From positions 1-26,469 of IMG/VR virus record IMGVR_UViG_3300020222_000151: DNA of 26,469 bases; one strand, written 5' to 3'. Source of the DNA: a virus. How positions within the stretch are numbered: position 1 is the first letter of the stretch; every line of letters starts with the position of its first letter. This document shows, piece after piece, positions 14,188 through 22,266 of the stretch. The translations under genes were made by a program, and so were the position numbers. The notes under the pieces were generated by a model. That model saw nothing but the letters and a program-made list of their open reading frames with translations. It was not told the origin of the DNA and did no database searches.

Positions 14188-16872
14188 CTAATCGTTGAAA
14201 CTTGCGCCAGTGTTTGTAATAACGAAGTCAAGAGCGATAAATTCAATAGCGCGTGCTGGCTTCAACATGATTTTTGCATATACAACGTTGCGATCTACAA
14301 GTTCTGGCGTTGTTGTTGTTTCATCAAGAATTAAGCGATACTCTGATAAGCCAAAGCGTGACTTAACGCTTGCAAGGAATGGTTCTGCTTGATTTGTGAA
14401 ACGCTTCCAAGTTACTTGGATGTTTGGATCAAATAGAACAACGCTTGCCATGCGGCTAATTTCTTTTTTCAAGTAGATCATCAAACGACGAACATTGATA
14501 CGGTCGAGAGCGCTTGGTGTTACTTGTAGTGTCTTTTGACCGAAGATAACAATACCTTCTGCTGGGAATGTAGCAATTGGATTAATGTTAGCTTCGTAAA
14601 GAGCGTCACGGTCTTTTGAATTTAGACGCAATGAAGTTTGCACGATTGGCAAACCTGCTGAACCGTTTGATAAACCGCCACGGTTAAAGCCTGCTGGTGC
14701 AAACCATAATTCTGTGCTACGTTGTGCGCTAGAGAATGTACCAAGAGCAGCGATAGAAGGTGGCAACCATACTTGTGAATTATTGATGCTGTCTTTAGCC
14801 AATACCCAAGGGAAGTATGCGCAACCATAGCTGCTGTTTAGCGCACGTTCTTTCATATTATTAACAACAGTATCAACATTTGGTCTACCGTTACGTACGC
14901 TTATAGAAGCTTGGTATGGGTTATAATCACCTTTAAGATCAATGATAGCTAATGCATCGCCACGGGTTTCACATTTTTCAATTAATAGATTTGTTAAACC
15001 TTCTGTTTCGACGCCGGGAACAGCTGCTAAATTCATTTCTACTACTTCTGGATCTGCAATGCTTTCGATAGCTACTTTAACGCTATTATATGCATAACTA
15101 GTATTTTCTGTTGCACCATTTCCAAGAGTATCAGAACTGAATTGGTCCTTAACAGTAATATCTAAGCCGTCAAAACCACCAACCATTGGTAATGTAAATT
15201 TGTTGTGTGTGCCTAATATGTTAGATTTAGAAGTGCCAGCAGCTCTACAACCGGGAACCCAAACAGATGAAGTGCTAGTTCCGCTGATTTCATCAAGGGT
15301 AAATAGGAATGAGTAAGAGCCACTTTCAAGACGTGAGTATCTAACAGTATCTACAACATCTTCATTGTATCTCTTGGTACCGTCTATACCCGTGTCCAAT
15401 CCCCAATATAAAGAAGTTAAAGAAGGAGTAACACTGTTGCTAGAGCTATACAACATTGGTATTTGTGGTAATGTGGCAGTTAAGGCAAACGAAGTACTAG
15501 CTGTAAGCACTTGGTCCGCTGCAAATAATGCAGAATCTAAACCACCGCCGTTTGATACAGAAGAAAGTGTTAATACTTTGCGACCATAGAAACCATATGG
15601 TAATAAATCTGATTCTACCAAACCATTATCTACATCTGGATTCATTTCGATCCGAATAAACTTAGAATTATTATCATAGTTGCCATATTCTAGGAATGTT
15701 TTCTTTTCATAGCTCCATTCGGTGTATTTATCACCAATTCTTCTGGCAATATAGTTTTCACTTGTTGGGTCTAGTGACAAGCCAGAAAAGCGTTCAACAT
15801 TTACCGGTGCATTGTCATTGTCGCCCATTCTTCTGATAGATAATGTGAAAGTACCAAACTTCGTATATTTATTAGTAGGTAATTTAATATCTTCTATAGA
15901 AACTTTTAGATTTAAGCTATTCCATTCACCTTCTGTTAGCGCTTTAACTTTGAAAAGATTTGTTACTGGGTATACACCACCGGAAGAGGTAACGAAACTG
16001 CCACTTGCTGCTAAGTGTTGTGATACAACCCAACCGCTTTCTGCATCTTGAGCATTTTCATTATAATCTGAATAGGAATCTTTTAATGGTGCAACGAAAG
16101 CGGCATATTCGCTACCGCTAAAATCACCTAGTGTGTATTCTGTCCAAGAAGCATATGTTTCGCCAAGAAAATACGATAAAGAGCCTGTTGGTACAAGAGT
16201 AGTATTTGTTCTAACAGGATTAGTGTTTAATACTTTACGAATATACTTGCTAGAATCTTTATCAAAATTTGCACTCGCTGTGACTACACCACTATTAGCA
16301 CCAGATAATACTAGGGTAACTAAACCGTTTGCTCCTGCTTTTACAAGAGTGCCTGTTACGTTATTTAATACTGTAGTGCCGCTTAATTCTTGTCCACTTA
16401 ATCCAACGCTGCCTGTTGAATAAATAATAGCAGTTAAAGGAGCTTTAGCATTTGCTACAGTTGTGCTACCAGATGTTTTAACAAGAAACAAGCCATATGC
16501 TGTACCATATTTCCAACCGGCTTCGCCAGTGCCAGTATTTTCATCACCGCCGTATTGATAACCACCCAAACGAACGAATGTCAATGGTGAGGAATTTCTT
16601 AGATATGCTTGTGCGGCATAAGCACCATATGTTGGTGCGCCTTTTGGACCTTCGCGCCATACATCACCCGCTTGATTACCGTTGTGTGGTTCTCCGAAAA
16701 CATCAACGAAATCAGAGAAAGAATTTACTTTAACAGGACGCATCATAGGACCACGAACTGAGCGACCAATAACTACTGGTCCTATTGCTTCTGGTAATCT
16801 TGGTAGTTGAGAATTGTCTATTTCTGCAACTTGTACTCCGGGTGACACAAATCTAAATTTTGACACTGACAT
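14188..16872 (-). CDS. 18: Tail sheath protein gp18
   Basis: An 894-residue contractile sheath protein, longer than T4 gp18 (659 aa), with the extra length in the middle. It opens FRFVSPGVQVAEIDNSQLPR, then GPVVIGRSVRGPMMRPVKVNSFSDF-VFG, the conserved sheath N-terminus that ends in the linker strand. Residues 130-600 are Ser/Thr/Gly-rich, beta-rich and probably exposed. The C-terminal domain is conserved: LAIIDLKGDYNPYQ, YFPWVLAKDSINN, VWLPPSIAALG, then LDRINVRRLMIYLKKEI and the final EYRLILDETTT-...-KIMLKPARAIEFIALDFVIT. GGAG precedes the ATG and is flanked by CTCC four bases away, so a small stem could mask it. Neck genes lie before it and tube genes after. Confidence 0.93.
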   Translation of the reverse strand: MSVSKFRFVSPGVQVAEIDNSQLPRLPEAIGPVVIGRSVRGPMMRPVKVNSFSDFVDVFGEPHNGNQAGDVWREGPKGAPTYGAYAAQAYLRNSSPLTFVRLGGYQYGGDENTGTGEAGWKYGTAYGLFLVKTSGSTTVANAKAPLTAIIYSTGSVGLSGQELSGTTVLNNVTGTLVKAGANGLVTLVLSGANSGVVTASANFDKDSSKYIRKVLNTNPVRTNTTLVPTGSLSYFLGETYASWTEYTLGDFSGSEYAAFVAPLKDSYSDYNENAQDAESGWVVSQHLAASGSFVTSSGGVYPVTNLFKVKALTEGEWNSLNLKVSIEDIKLPTNKYTKFGTFTLSIRRMGDNDNAPVNVERFSGLSLDPTSENYIARRIGDKYTEWSYEKKTFLEYGNYDNNSKFIRIEMNPDVDNGLVESDLLPYGFYGRKVLTLSSVSNGGGLDSALFAADQVLTASTSFALTATLPQIPMLYSSSNSVTPSLTSLYWGLDTGIDGTKRYNEDVVDTVRYSRLESGSYSFLFTLDEISGTSTSSVWVPGCRAAGTSKSNILGTHNKFTLPMVGGFDGLDITVKDQFSSDTLGNGATENTSYAYNSVKVAIESIADPEVVEMNLAAVPGVETEGLTNLLIEKCETRGDALAIIDLKGDYNPYQASISVRNGRPNVDTVVNNMKERALNSSYGCAYFPWVLAKDSINNSQVWLPPSIAALGTFSSAQRSTELWFAPAGFNRGGLSNGSAGLPIVQTSLRLNSKDRDALYEANINPIATFPAEGIVIFGQKTLQVTPSALDRINVRRLMIYLKKEISRMASVVLFDPNIQVTWKRFTNQAEPFLASVKSRFGLSEYRLILDETTTTPELVDRNVVYAKIMLKPARAIEFIALDFVITNTGASFND

Positions 16873-16966
16873 TCTGAATTCTCCTTTTGGAGTCTACAAA
16901 AATTTGTAGCCTAATAACTTAATATAAATAGTAGTAGCGCTTTTGAAAATACTATAATTATTTCTT

Positions 16967-17482
16967 TTATTTAGCATTAAACGTACTTTCACGCGCTTTG
17001 ATACATTTTGCAAATATTTCAAACTTATGGTCTATTTGACCAAACAAATTTTTATTCTCTACCAAAGTAACTATTTCATAATAAACATCACCAAAGAGAA
17101 CAAAATCGCCTTCACGAACATATAAATCTTGATCTTCTGTTAAACGTCTACGATGAAATTTAACAGTTATAGATGTACGACGATCAATACCAAATACTTC
17201 TGTTGTCGTATTGCTGCCTTGCCACTCAACCATAGCTAAAACTTTTATAGGTGAAAGAAAAGTTTTATTAACTGCTTCGCCATATAAATTATAATTTGTG
17301 TGTTCACGGCTTATAGGATAATATGTTATTGTTTGACCAATAACACGTTCAATAACTTCATCGTTTACTTGTTTGACAAGATTGCGCTCTTTCTCACCAA
17401 GAAACAAAGGTGGTGGGGCAACTTCTGGACGATTAGCTATATTTTCTGCTAAACTAGCTTTTGTTTTTTTCTTTCTTGCCAT
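16967..17482 (-). CDS. Neck / head-closure protein, gp14-like candidate
   Basis: A 171-residue protein. The basic N-terminus (MARKKKTKAS) is followed by helical VNDEVIERVIGQTITYYPIS (about 39-58) and then beta-rich NYNLYGEAVNKTFLSPIKVLAM (about 63-84), TEVFGIDRRTSITVKFHRRRL (about 94-114) and YVREGDFVLFGDVYYEIV (about 122-139). The YYPIS-LYGE-K-PI-V...EGDFV-FGD-YYEI order is seen in small phage head-tail joining proteins, including the neck proteins of T4-like phages. The gene lies between the connector candidate and the sheath, where T4 has genes 13-15. The overlap-free 5-nt spacing and lack of a clear Shine-Dalgarno suggest coupling to the upstream gene. Gp14 versus gp15 cannot be decided. 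Confidence 0.55.
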   Translation of the reverse strand: MARKKKTKASLAENIANRPEVAPPPLFLGEKERNLVKQVNDEVIERVIGQTITYYPISREHTNYNLYGEAVNKTFLSPIKVLAMVEWQGSNTTTEVFGIDRRTSITVKFHRRRLTEDQDLYVREGDFVLFGDVYYEIVTLVENKNLFGQIDHKFEIFAKCIKARESTFNAK

Positions 17483-17487
17483 AAAAA

Positions 17488-18780
17488 TTAACCAACAAAT
17501 ATAAGATTGGGCACATAAGTTTGAATTTTGGAAGCGTCTTCCATGATCTTAGAACTATCTTCATTCAATTTAACATATGTCATTTCAGCAAGTTGTGTCT
17601 TTAATTCTTCACGAAGTTTTTCTTTTTCTTCTTTTGCTTCTCCAAGAAGCTTATCGGCATTCAATGTTACGCTATCGCCCGGGATTGGAACTTTATCAAA
17701 TTTTCCACGTACTTGACCAAGCATTTCTTTGCAAATAGCCAATGCAAAACGGCGTATCCATTGTTTACCTATGCTATTGATTTTATTGTATGGAATGTTC
17801 TGAAATGGTAGCGTATTCATGTTATTAATACCATAAACGCCGCTATCAGTGGCTACAGAACCAGATGCATTGGGTGTTTCCAGCCAACTGTTTGATGGAA
17901 CAGAAAAGTCAAACCAGAACTTTAATGGCGAAGCAGAATTTGGTGTTGGATAGATTCTTAACAAATTATTTCTTATTTGAAATGACCAATCGCTAACGCG
18001 AGTTTTGATTGCGTCTTCATAAGCCATAGCTTGTAGCTTATTTTGCCATGCAGGAATAATTTCAAATGTGCTATCGTCTGCATATTGACCATAGGTAGAT
18101 AAGTTGCCTACAACATTAAGACCGCCAAAGTAACCATAAAAGTTCCAAGATGCACCAGCAGTTTTATAATATACTTTGTGTATAACTACGCGCTTATTTC
18201 CTATATTCCAACCATTTGCTGTAGCGGATGAAGAAACAACAGCCTGTAAATCATAATCTTGAACACCGGGAACCATATCAAATGAGGCAGAATATATTGG
18301 CTCATTACCGTTAACAGCAACTTGATTATTTACTGTCATTGACACATTACGCGCATAAGTAAATTGCATTTTTGGAAATGCAAGATTGGCATTAGCAAGT
18401 GAGGCAGAGTTGATACCGGTTAATTGTCCATCACCATTAAAAGAACCAGTTTCTTGTCCAAGAGCAGAAGGAAGTGCATTTTTTGCTTGATGCAAATTAA
18501 TTAAATATGAATATTCCAACACTGCTTGTTCATAAGCAGTATGCACTTGGCCTTCTACCAATTCAATATCAACCACATCACCACCAAGCATTTTATAAAC
18601 AAATGCTACTTGCTCGGCAGAACTACTTTGATAGGTTGCTACTTCATCTGGCGTCCAATAATTTGAATCTATATAAACACCAAATGGTAAACTAGAAGTA
18701 GTTACATAGGCAACATTACCAGTGGCAGGTAATATAACCTTGCTCATTTTTGATAATGGTGAGAAATCTGGTAGTGCCAT
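17488..18780 (-). CDS. Head-tail connector / neck protein, gp13-like candidate
   Basis: A 430-residue protein. The N-terminal part has FGVYIDSNYWTPDEVATYQSS (about 33-53) and a helix VHTAYEQAVLEYSYLINLHQAK (about 79-100). The middle is beta-rich (YSASFDMVPGVQDYDLQAVV, KVYYKTAGASWNFYGYFGG). The C-terminal block has WIRRFALAICKEMLGQVRGKFDKVPIPGDSVTLNADKLL (about 345-383), then EAKEEKEKLREELKTQL. A WI--YA-A--KE-LG--R-K----P-PG--V-LN pattern is common in connector proteins of environmental T4-like phages; the comparison is from memory. Placement between the capsid genes and the sheath supports a neck role. AGGA lies 11 nt before ATG 18780. Confidence 0.55.
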   Translation of the reverse strand: MALPDFSPLSKMSKVILPATGNVAYVTTSSLPFGVYIDSNYWTPDEVATYQSSSAEQVAFVYKMLGGDVVDIELVEGQVHTAYEQAVLEYSYLINLHQAKNALPSALGQETGSFNGDGQLTGINSASLANANLAFPKMQFTYARNVSMTVNNQVAVNGNEPIYSASFDMVPGVQDYDLQAVVSSSATANGWNIGNKRVVIHKVYYKTAGASWNFYGYFGGLNVVGNLSTYGQYADDSTFEIIPAWQNKLQAMAYEDAIKTRVSDWSFQIRNNLLRIYPTPNSASPLKFWFDFSVPSNSWLETPNASGSVATDSGVYGINNMNTLPFQNIPYNKINSIGKQWIRRFALAICKEMLGQVRGKFDKVPIPGDSVTLNADKLLGEAKEEKEKLREELKTQLAEMTYVKLNEDSSKIMEDASKIQTYVPNLIFVG

Positions 18781-18793
18781 TAAAATTTATTTC

Positions 18794-19924
18794 CTATAAT
18801 AAACCAGCTAGCAGCTTATATCTTTTTGCATCTTTCTCAGAGAACAATGCTTCTTTTTTACGTGAAATAAGGTTTTCACTCAGAGTTTCGTTCACGCCCA
18901 TGCCACCAAATTGTTCACGTTCTTTGTCGAATTGTGCTTTTTCTAGTTCGCCAGTAAAGCTATTTTGCAATGAATCAAGAATAGCAACAACTACTTCTTT
19001 GTCTAAGCCTGATTGTTTAACGATTTCATCAACAAGACTGTCATACGATAGTTCTTCTTTTAAATAGTTTTTGCTCATCAACATTTGAACAACTTTTTCA
19101 GCATCTTCTGCAGTGATCATTTTCCCTGTTTTTTGCTGTGCTGCTTTAGCAGCGATCTTAGAATATGTATTTACTCTATCAGCCATTTCTTCAGGAGAAA
19201 TTTGTTTTTGTTTTGCTGGAACGTCCTGCATTGCTGCTTGAACAGCTTCATCATCGGTATTAGGAGTCGGTGCTGGCGGTTGTACGGCTTTTGCTTCCGG
19301 TGGTGGTTCGGGAGGTTCTTCTCTCATGGCTGCTTGTGCTGCTACATCTGGACTAGCTAAATCAGTTAATTTAACTGTAGCATTACCTTCGTCATCAACG
19401 CCTTTTAAGCTTTGAAGAAAATTATATACTGCTTTTCTTTGCATACCAAATGCTTCATTTAATTTTTGTTCATTTTCTTCCATAAATGCTGGCATGGAGG
19501 AATGAATATAATTTGCCAATCTGGCTATGCCGGTAATGATATTATTAGCCTGTTCTGCTGTTAATTTTTTATCTTTTGCATTTTCTAAAACTTTTTCATA
19601 TTCTTGTTTCATTATATTAATAGCAGCGTTTGTTTTGTTCATACCTAAAGAACGAGCAGCGCCAATGCCACCAGTAAATAATTTAGTTGCATCATCGATT
19701 GCACCTAATAATTCGGTCAATGATAAGCCAAGAGATTTTACTTTTTGTTCACCAACTTTTTTCTCTAGATCAGCTAAAGCGGTTTTTAAATTATTAAGAT
19801 TCTTTGGTGCATCTGTAGAGCCGGTTCCTAAACCTTTTGTTTTGCTAGTTGTTCCTCCACGGCTAAATAAACCACCAAGAAATTCATTAACTGGCTTTTT
19901 GCTTTTGCTGATGCGGATTTTCAT
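18794..19924 (-). CDS. Unknown head-region protein with scaffold-like C-terminus
   Basis: A 376-residue, highly charged, largely helical protein. A basic N-terminus (MKIRISKSKKPVNEFLGGLF) is followed by helices with coiled-coil character (LKTALADLEKKVGEQKVK; NIMKQEYEKVLENAKDKKLT). A Pro/Ala/Glu linker (about 199-240, EEPPEPPPEAKAVQPP) and a second helical part (about 245-376) follow. The terminus AKRYKLLAGLL resembles the scaffold's AERLKALAGI. There is no membrane segment or known catalytic motif. It lies between the homing-endonuclease remnant and the connector gene. AAGGA precedes ATG 19924. It may be an internal head or core protein; function is not established. Confidence 0.6.
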   Translation of the reverse strand: MKIRISKSKKPVNEFLGGLFSRGGTTSKTKGLGTGSTDAPKNLNNLKTALADLEKKVGEQKVKSLGLSLTELLGAIDDATKLFTGGIGAARSLGMNKTNAAINIMKQEYEKVLENAKDKKLTAEQANNIITGIARLANYIHSSMPAFMEENEQKLNEAFGMQRKAVYNFLQSLKGVDDEGNATVKLTDLASPDVAAQAAMREEPPEPPPEAKAVQPPAPTPNTDDEAVQAAMQDVPAKQKQISPEEMADRVNTYSKIAAKAAQQKTGKMITAEDAEKVVQMLMSKNYLKEELSYDSLVDEIVKQSGLDKEVVVAILDSLQNSFTGELEKAQFDKEREQFGGMGVNETLSENLISRKKEALFSEKDAKRYKLLAGLL

Positions 19925-19989
19925 AGTATTTTTCCTTCTAATGTTGAATATATTAAATAGTACTTAAACACATGTTTCTACTAGCAATA

Positions 19990-20330
19990 TTAAAGCTGAT
20001 ATAAGTAAATATTGCTTCCGCAGCCATATATCCTTTTAACATTAGATTCTTCAGCTATGTGTTTTTCTGATTTACCATTTTTTGCACGGTATTTAAATCG
20101 ATTATAACGTTGTTTTCCATTTGTATACCAATAATCAACATCGGTAGTACCAACAAATTGGAAATGATTCTTAGAATATACTTCTCCGGTTCCAAATCTC
20201 AAATCAGCATAGGTTAATATCTTGCCAAAGCCATTTTTCCATTAGCGAATTGCCTATTACAGATAAGACATTTGTTTAGGGCCGTTTCTTCTACTGGAAC
20301 TGCTATGTCTAAGTTGTTTTTATTTATCAT
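19990..20330 (-). pseudogene. Remnant of a homing-endonuclease-like gene
   Basis: Two fragments in different frames. From ATG 20330, a 38-codon frame ends at 20214 and contains LNKCLICNRQFANGK, a CxxC zinc-finger start. From about 20230 to 19990, another frame reads GFGKILTYADLRFGTGEVY, then DYWYTNGKQRYNRFKYRAK and KRIYGCGSNIYLYQL. That Y-D-R-G-vY...Y-Y...R--f-K...y-GCG order resembles the C-terminal domain of phage homing or restriction-like endonucleases (pattern from memory). One added base at the A5 run near 20237 would join the frames into about 113 residues. This is too short for a complete enzyme of that type, so an internal deletion is also likely. TTG 20202 could start a 70-aa product, but no good Shine-Dalgarno supports it. 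It lies between two head genes, a typical place for homing-gene invasion. Confidence 0.55.
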
Positions 20331-20354
20331 ATCGCAAATTATACTAGAGCTGTG

Positions 20355-20398
20355 TTGACATGTAAAGGGTTGACAAGGTAAATAGTGCGCAGTATGAT
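20355..20398 (+). promoter_or_regulatory. Near-consensus sigma70 promoter on the plus strand
   Basis: TTGACA (20370-20375), a 17-nt spacer and TATGAT (20393-20398): a perfect -35 and a 5-of-6 -10 at ideal spacing. Another TTGACA lies 15 nt upstream (20355-20360). Transcription would start near 20405, opposite to every gene here. It would run through the gp23 terminator hairpin and a second hairpin (20441-20456, followed by TTTTAATT), giving either a short structured RNA or antisense transcript to gp23. Confidence 0.5.
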
Positions 20399-20409
20399 GT
20401 TATGACAAT

Positions 20410-20439
20410 AAAAAACCCCACAACCTTTCAGTTGTGGGG
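20410..20439 (-). terminator. Strong intrinsic terminator after gp23
   Basis: A perfect 9-bp GC-rich stem CCCCACAAC/GTTGTGGGG (20416-20424 with 20431-20439) has a 6-nt loop. On the minus strand it is followed directly by TTTTTT (20415-20410). It ends the capsid transcript. An AT-rich hairpin AGAGAT-TTTA-ATCTCT (20441-20456) lies between it and the gp23 stop. Confidence 0.92.
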
Positions 20440-20464
20440 CAGAGATTTTAATCTCTTTTAATTA

Positions 20465-22246
20465 TTAACCTTCTAAGTCTTCTACAACTACGAGGCCGTA
20501 CATGTCTGGACGAACCATTGCCTTACCATAACGGGTCAAAACAGCCTTACGTGGTGAGAAGGTGTTTGGATCGAAGATGGTTGGTGTAGCTTGTAGTGGT
20601 ACGTATGGAGCATATACGTAACCGCTTTCCAAGAAGCTGCCGCCCTTACGACCGACAAGAATTACATTGCGGAGGAAGTATGGGTGAACAATTACGTCCC
20701 ACTTCTTGTTTAAATCACCAACCTTAACTGCACCTACGGAACCCTTTTCTGCATCGTTTGTTACAGATGCACGGAAGCCGCTGGTGAATTCAAGTACGTT
20801 AGCAACTTCTGGTGAGCAAACAAGGAAGTTTGCACCGCCGCGAAGTGTCTTACGGTGAATGAGGGCAGATACGTCATTGATTGTTTCAACTAATGTTTCG
20901 TACCACATTGATACGTTGCCAGTGAAATCTGGAGGAGCAGCATAACCAGCTGTTGCATCTTTCAAATCGGCACCTGTGTCGCGGTTTACGAACTTACCGG
21001 GGCGGCGGCTCCAATATTTAACACCACCAGTTGCACCCTTGACTAAATCGTTCAAGATTTCTTGATCAATTTCAAGACCGATTTGTTCAGACAACATGGA
21101 AGTTAACTCTACTTCTGCATCCAAATTATGATAAGCATTCAAGTCTTGACCTAATTCTGGAGTCCATTGAGCCTTTAACTTACGTGTGCGGGCTGTAATG
21201 GAGAAGCTGTCAACCTTCAATTCAATTTCTGGAATGTTTTGTGAACCTTCAAATGTCCAAGGAGTTGCACCTACTACTGCACCAAGAGCATTTGGACCTA
21301 CGTTACCAAGATTATCCTTGATTGGGTAGGAAACAGCTAATTTGCCTGTTGTTAACATTGTTGCCATACCAAGTGTATTGCTTGTGCTTACAACTACAAC
21401 GCGCAAATACTTTACGTTTGATACAGTGACTACTTCTGTTAAACGACGAACAATTCTGGAACCTGCACCAAGGGCAGTTGTACCAGTACGATCACCAGCA
21501 CCTTCTGTACCAGCAGCTGTACCAGCGTCTTCTTGTGCAAGAGAAAGGGCAAAGATATCTTTTTCAGCTAACAAGTTAGCCTTAGTTAAGCCAGCTAATG
21601 GAAGATCGAAAACGTTAGCATACAAGTCGCCATCATTAAGAATATCTGGATCCCAACGAACTAACTTCTTATCAGCATCAACGAAATCGCTAACCTTCTT
21701 ACCGTCTAGCTTTGTTACTAGTGTGCCACCGGCAACGATAGAATACCAACGAGAAGTATTGTAACCGTTAGCTAAATTGTAATAACCTTTTTCTGCGTGC
21801 TCAACGCCTTCTACACGAATACCACCAGTGATTTCAACACCCAAACGATCACCAAAGAAGGATGAAGAAGCGCCGAAGATGCTATCGCCTGTGTTACCAA
21901 CTTGTGTGCCACGGCGGAAATCCATGAAGAATACAAGACCGCTTGGCAAGCTCATTGGTTGTACAGATACAAGATCGTTAGCAATTAAGCCAGCAAATAC
22001 TCTGCGAACGATTGGGAAAGCTACGGAAGCAAAACCTTGAACATCACCTCCTGCCATTGTGGTTGCTTCGCGGAGTAATTCCTTAGCTTGGTTTTCTAAT
22101 AATACTGCCATTGTGCTGCGTTGACGGTCATCTTTCAAACCTTCTAAAAGACCAGAACCTTCCCACTTACCTACTAATGCTTTTGTTTCAGTTAACATGT
22201 TGCGTTCGACAGAACCTTCTGTCAAGCGTTCTAATACATTACTCAT
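20465..22246 (-). CDS. 23: Major capsid protein gp23
   Basis: A 593-residue HK97-fold capsid protein of the T4 type (T4 gp23 is 521 aa). The N-terminal region includes WEGSGLLEGLKDDRQRSTMAVLLENQAKELLREAT (28-62), then FPIVRRVFAGLIANDLVSVQPMSLPSGLVFFMDF (about 77-110), a hallmark gp23 block. Further on are RTRKLKAQWTPELGQDLNAYHNLDAEVELTSMLSEQIGLEIDQEIL (about 358-403) and the terminal YAPYVPLQATPTIFDP, LTRYGKAMVRPDMYGLVVVE. A gp21-type cleavage site (L/I-x-E) is present at L58-R59-E60/A61, near the T4 cleavage point, so removal of 60 residues is predicted. AAGGAGATATAAAATG gives a strong start. The scaffold gene lies upstream and a strong terminator follows. Confidence 0.95.
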   Translation of the reverse strand: MSNVLERLTEGSVERNMLTETKALVGKWEGSGLLEGLKDDRQRSTMAVLLENQAKELLREATTMAGGDVQGFASVAFPIVRRVFAGLIANDLVSVQPMSLPSGLVFFMDFRRGTQVGNTGDSIFGASSSFFGDRLGVEITGGIRVEGVEHAEKGYYNLANGYNTSRWYSIVAGGTLVTKLDGKKVSDFVDADKKLVRWDPDILNDGDLYANVFDLPLAGLTKANLLAEKDIFALSLAQEDAGTAAGTEGAGDRTGTTALGAGSRIVRRLTEVVTVSNVKYLRVVVVSTSNTLGMATMLTTGKLAVSYPIKDNLGNVGPNALGAVVGATPWTFEGSQNIPEIELKVDSFSITARTRKLKAQWTPELGQDLNAYHNLDAEVELTSMLSEQIGLEIDQEILNDLVKGATGGVKYWSRRPGKFVNRDTGADLKDATAGYAAPPDFTGNVSMWYETLVETINDVSALIHRKTLRGGANFLVCSPEVANVLEFTSGFRASVTNDAEKGSVGAVKVGDLNKKWDVIVHPYFLRNVILVGRKGGSFLESGYVYAPYVPLQATPTIFDPNTFSPRKAVLTRYGKAMVRPDMYGLVVVEDLEG

Positions 22247-22266
22247 TTTATATCTCCTTAAGATAG

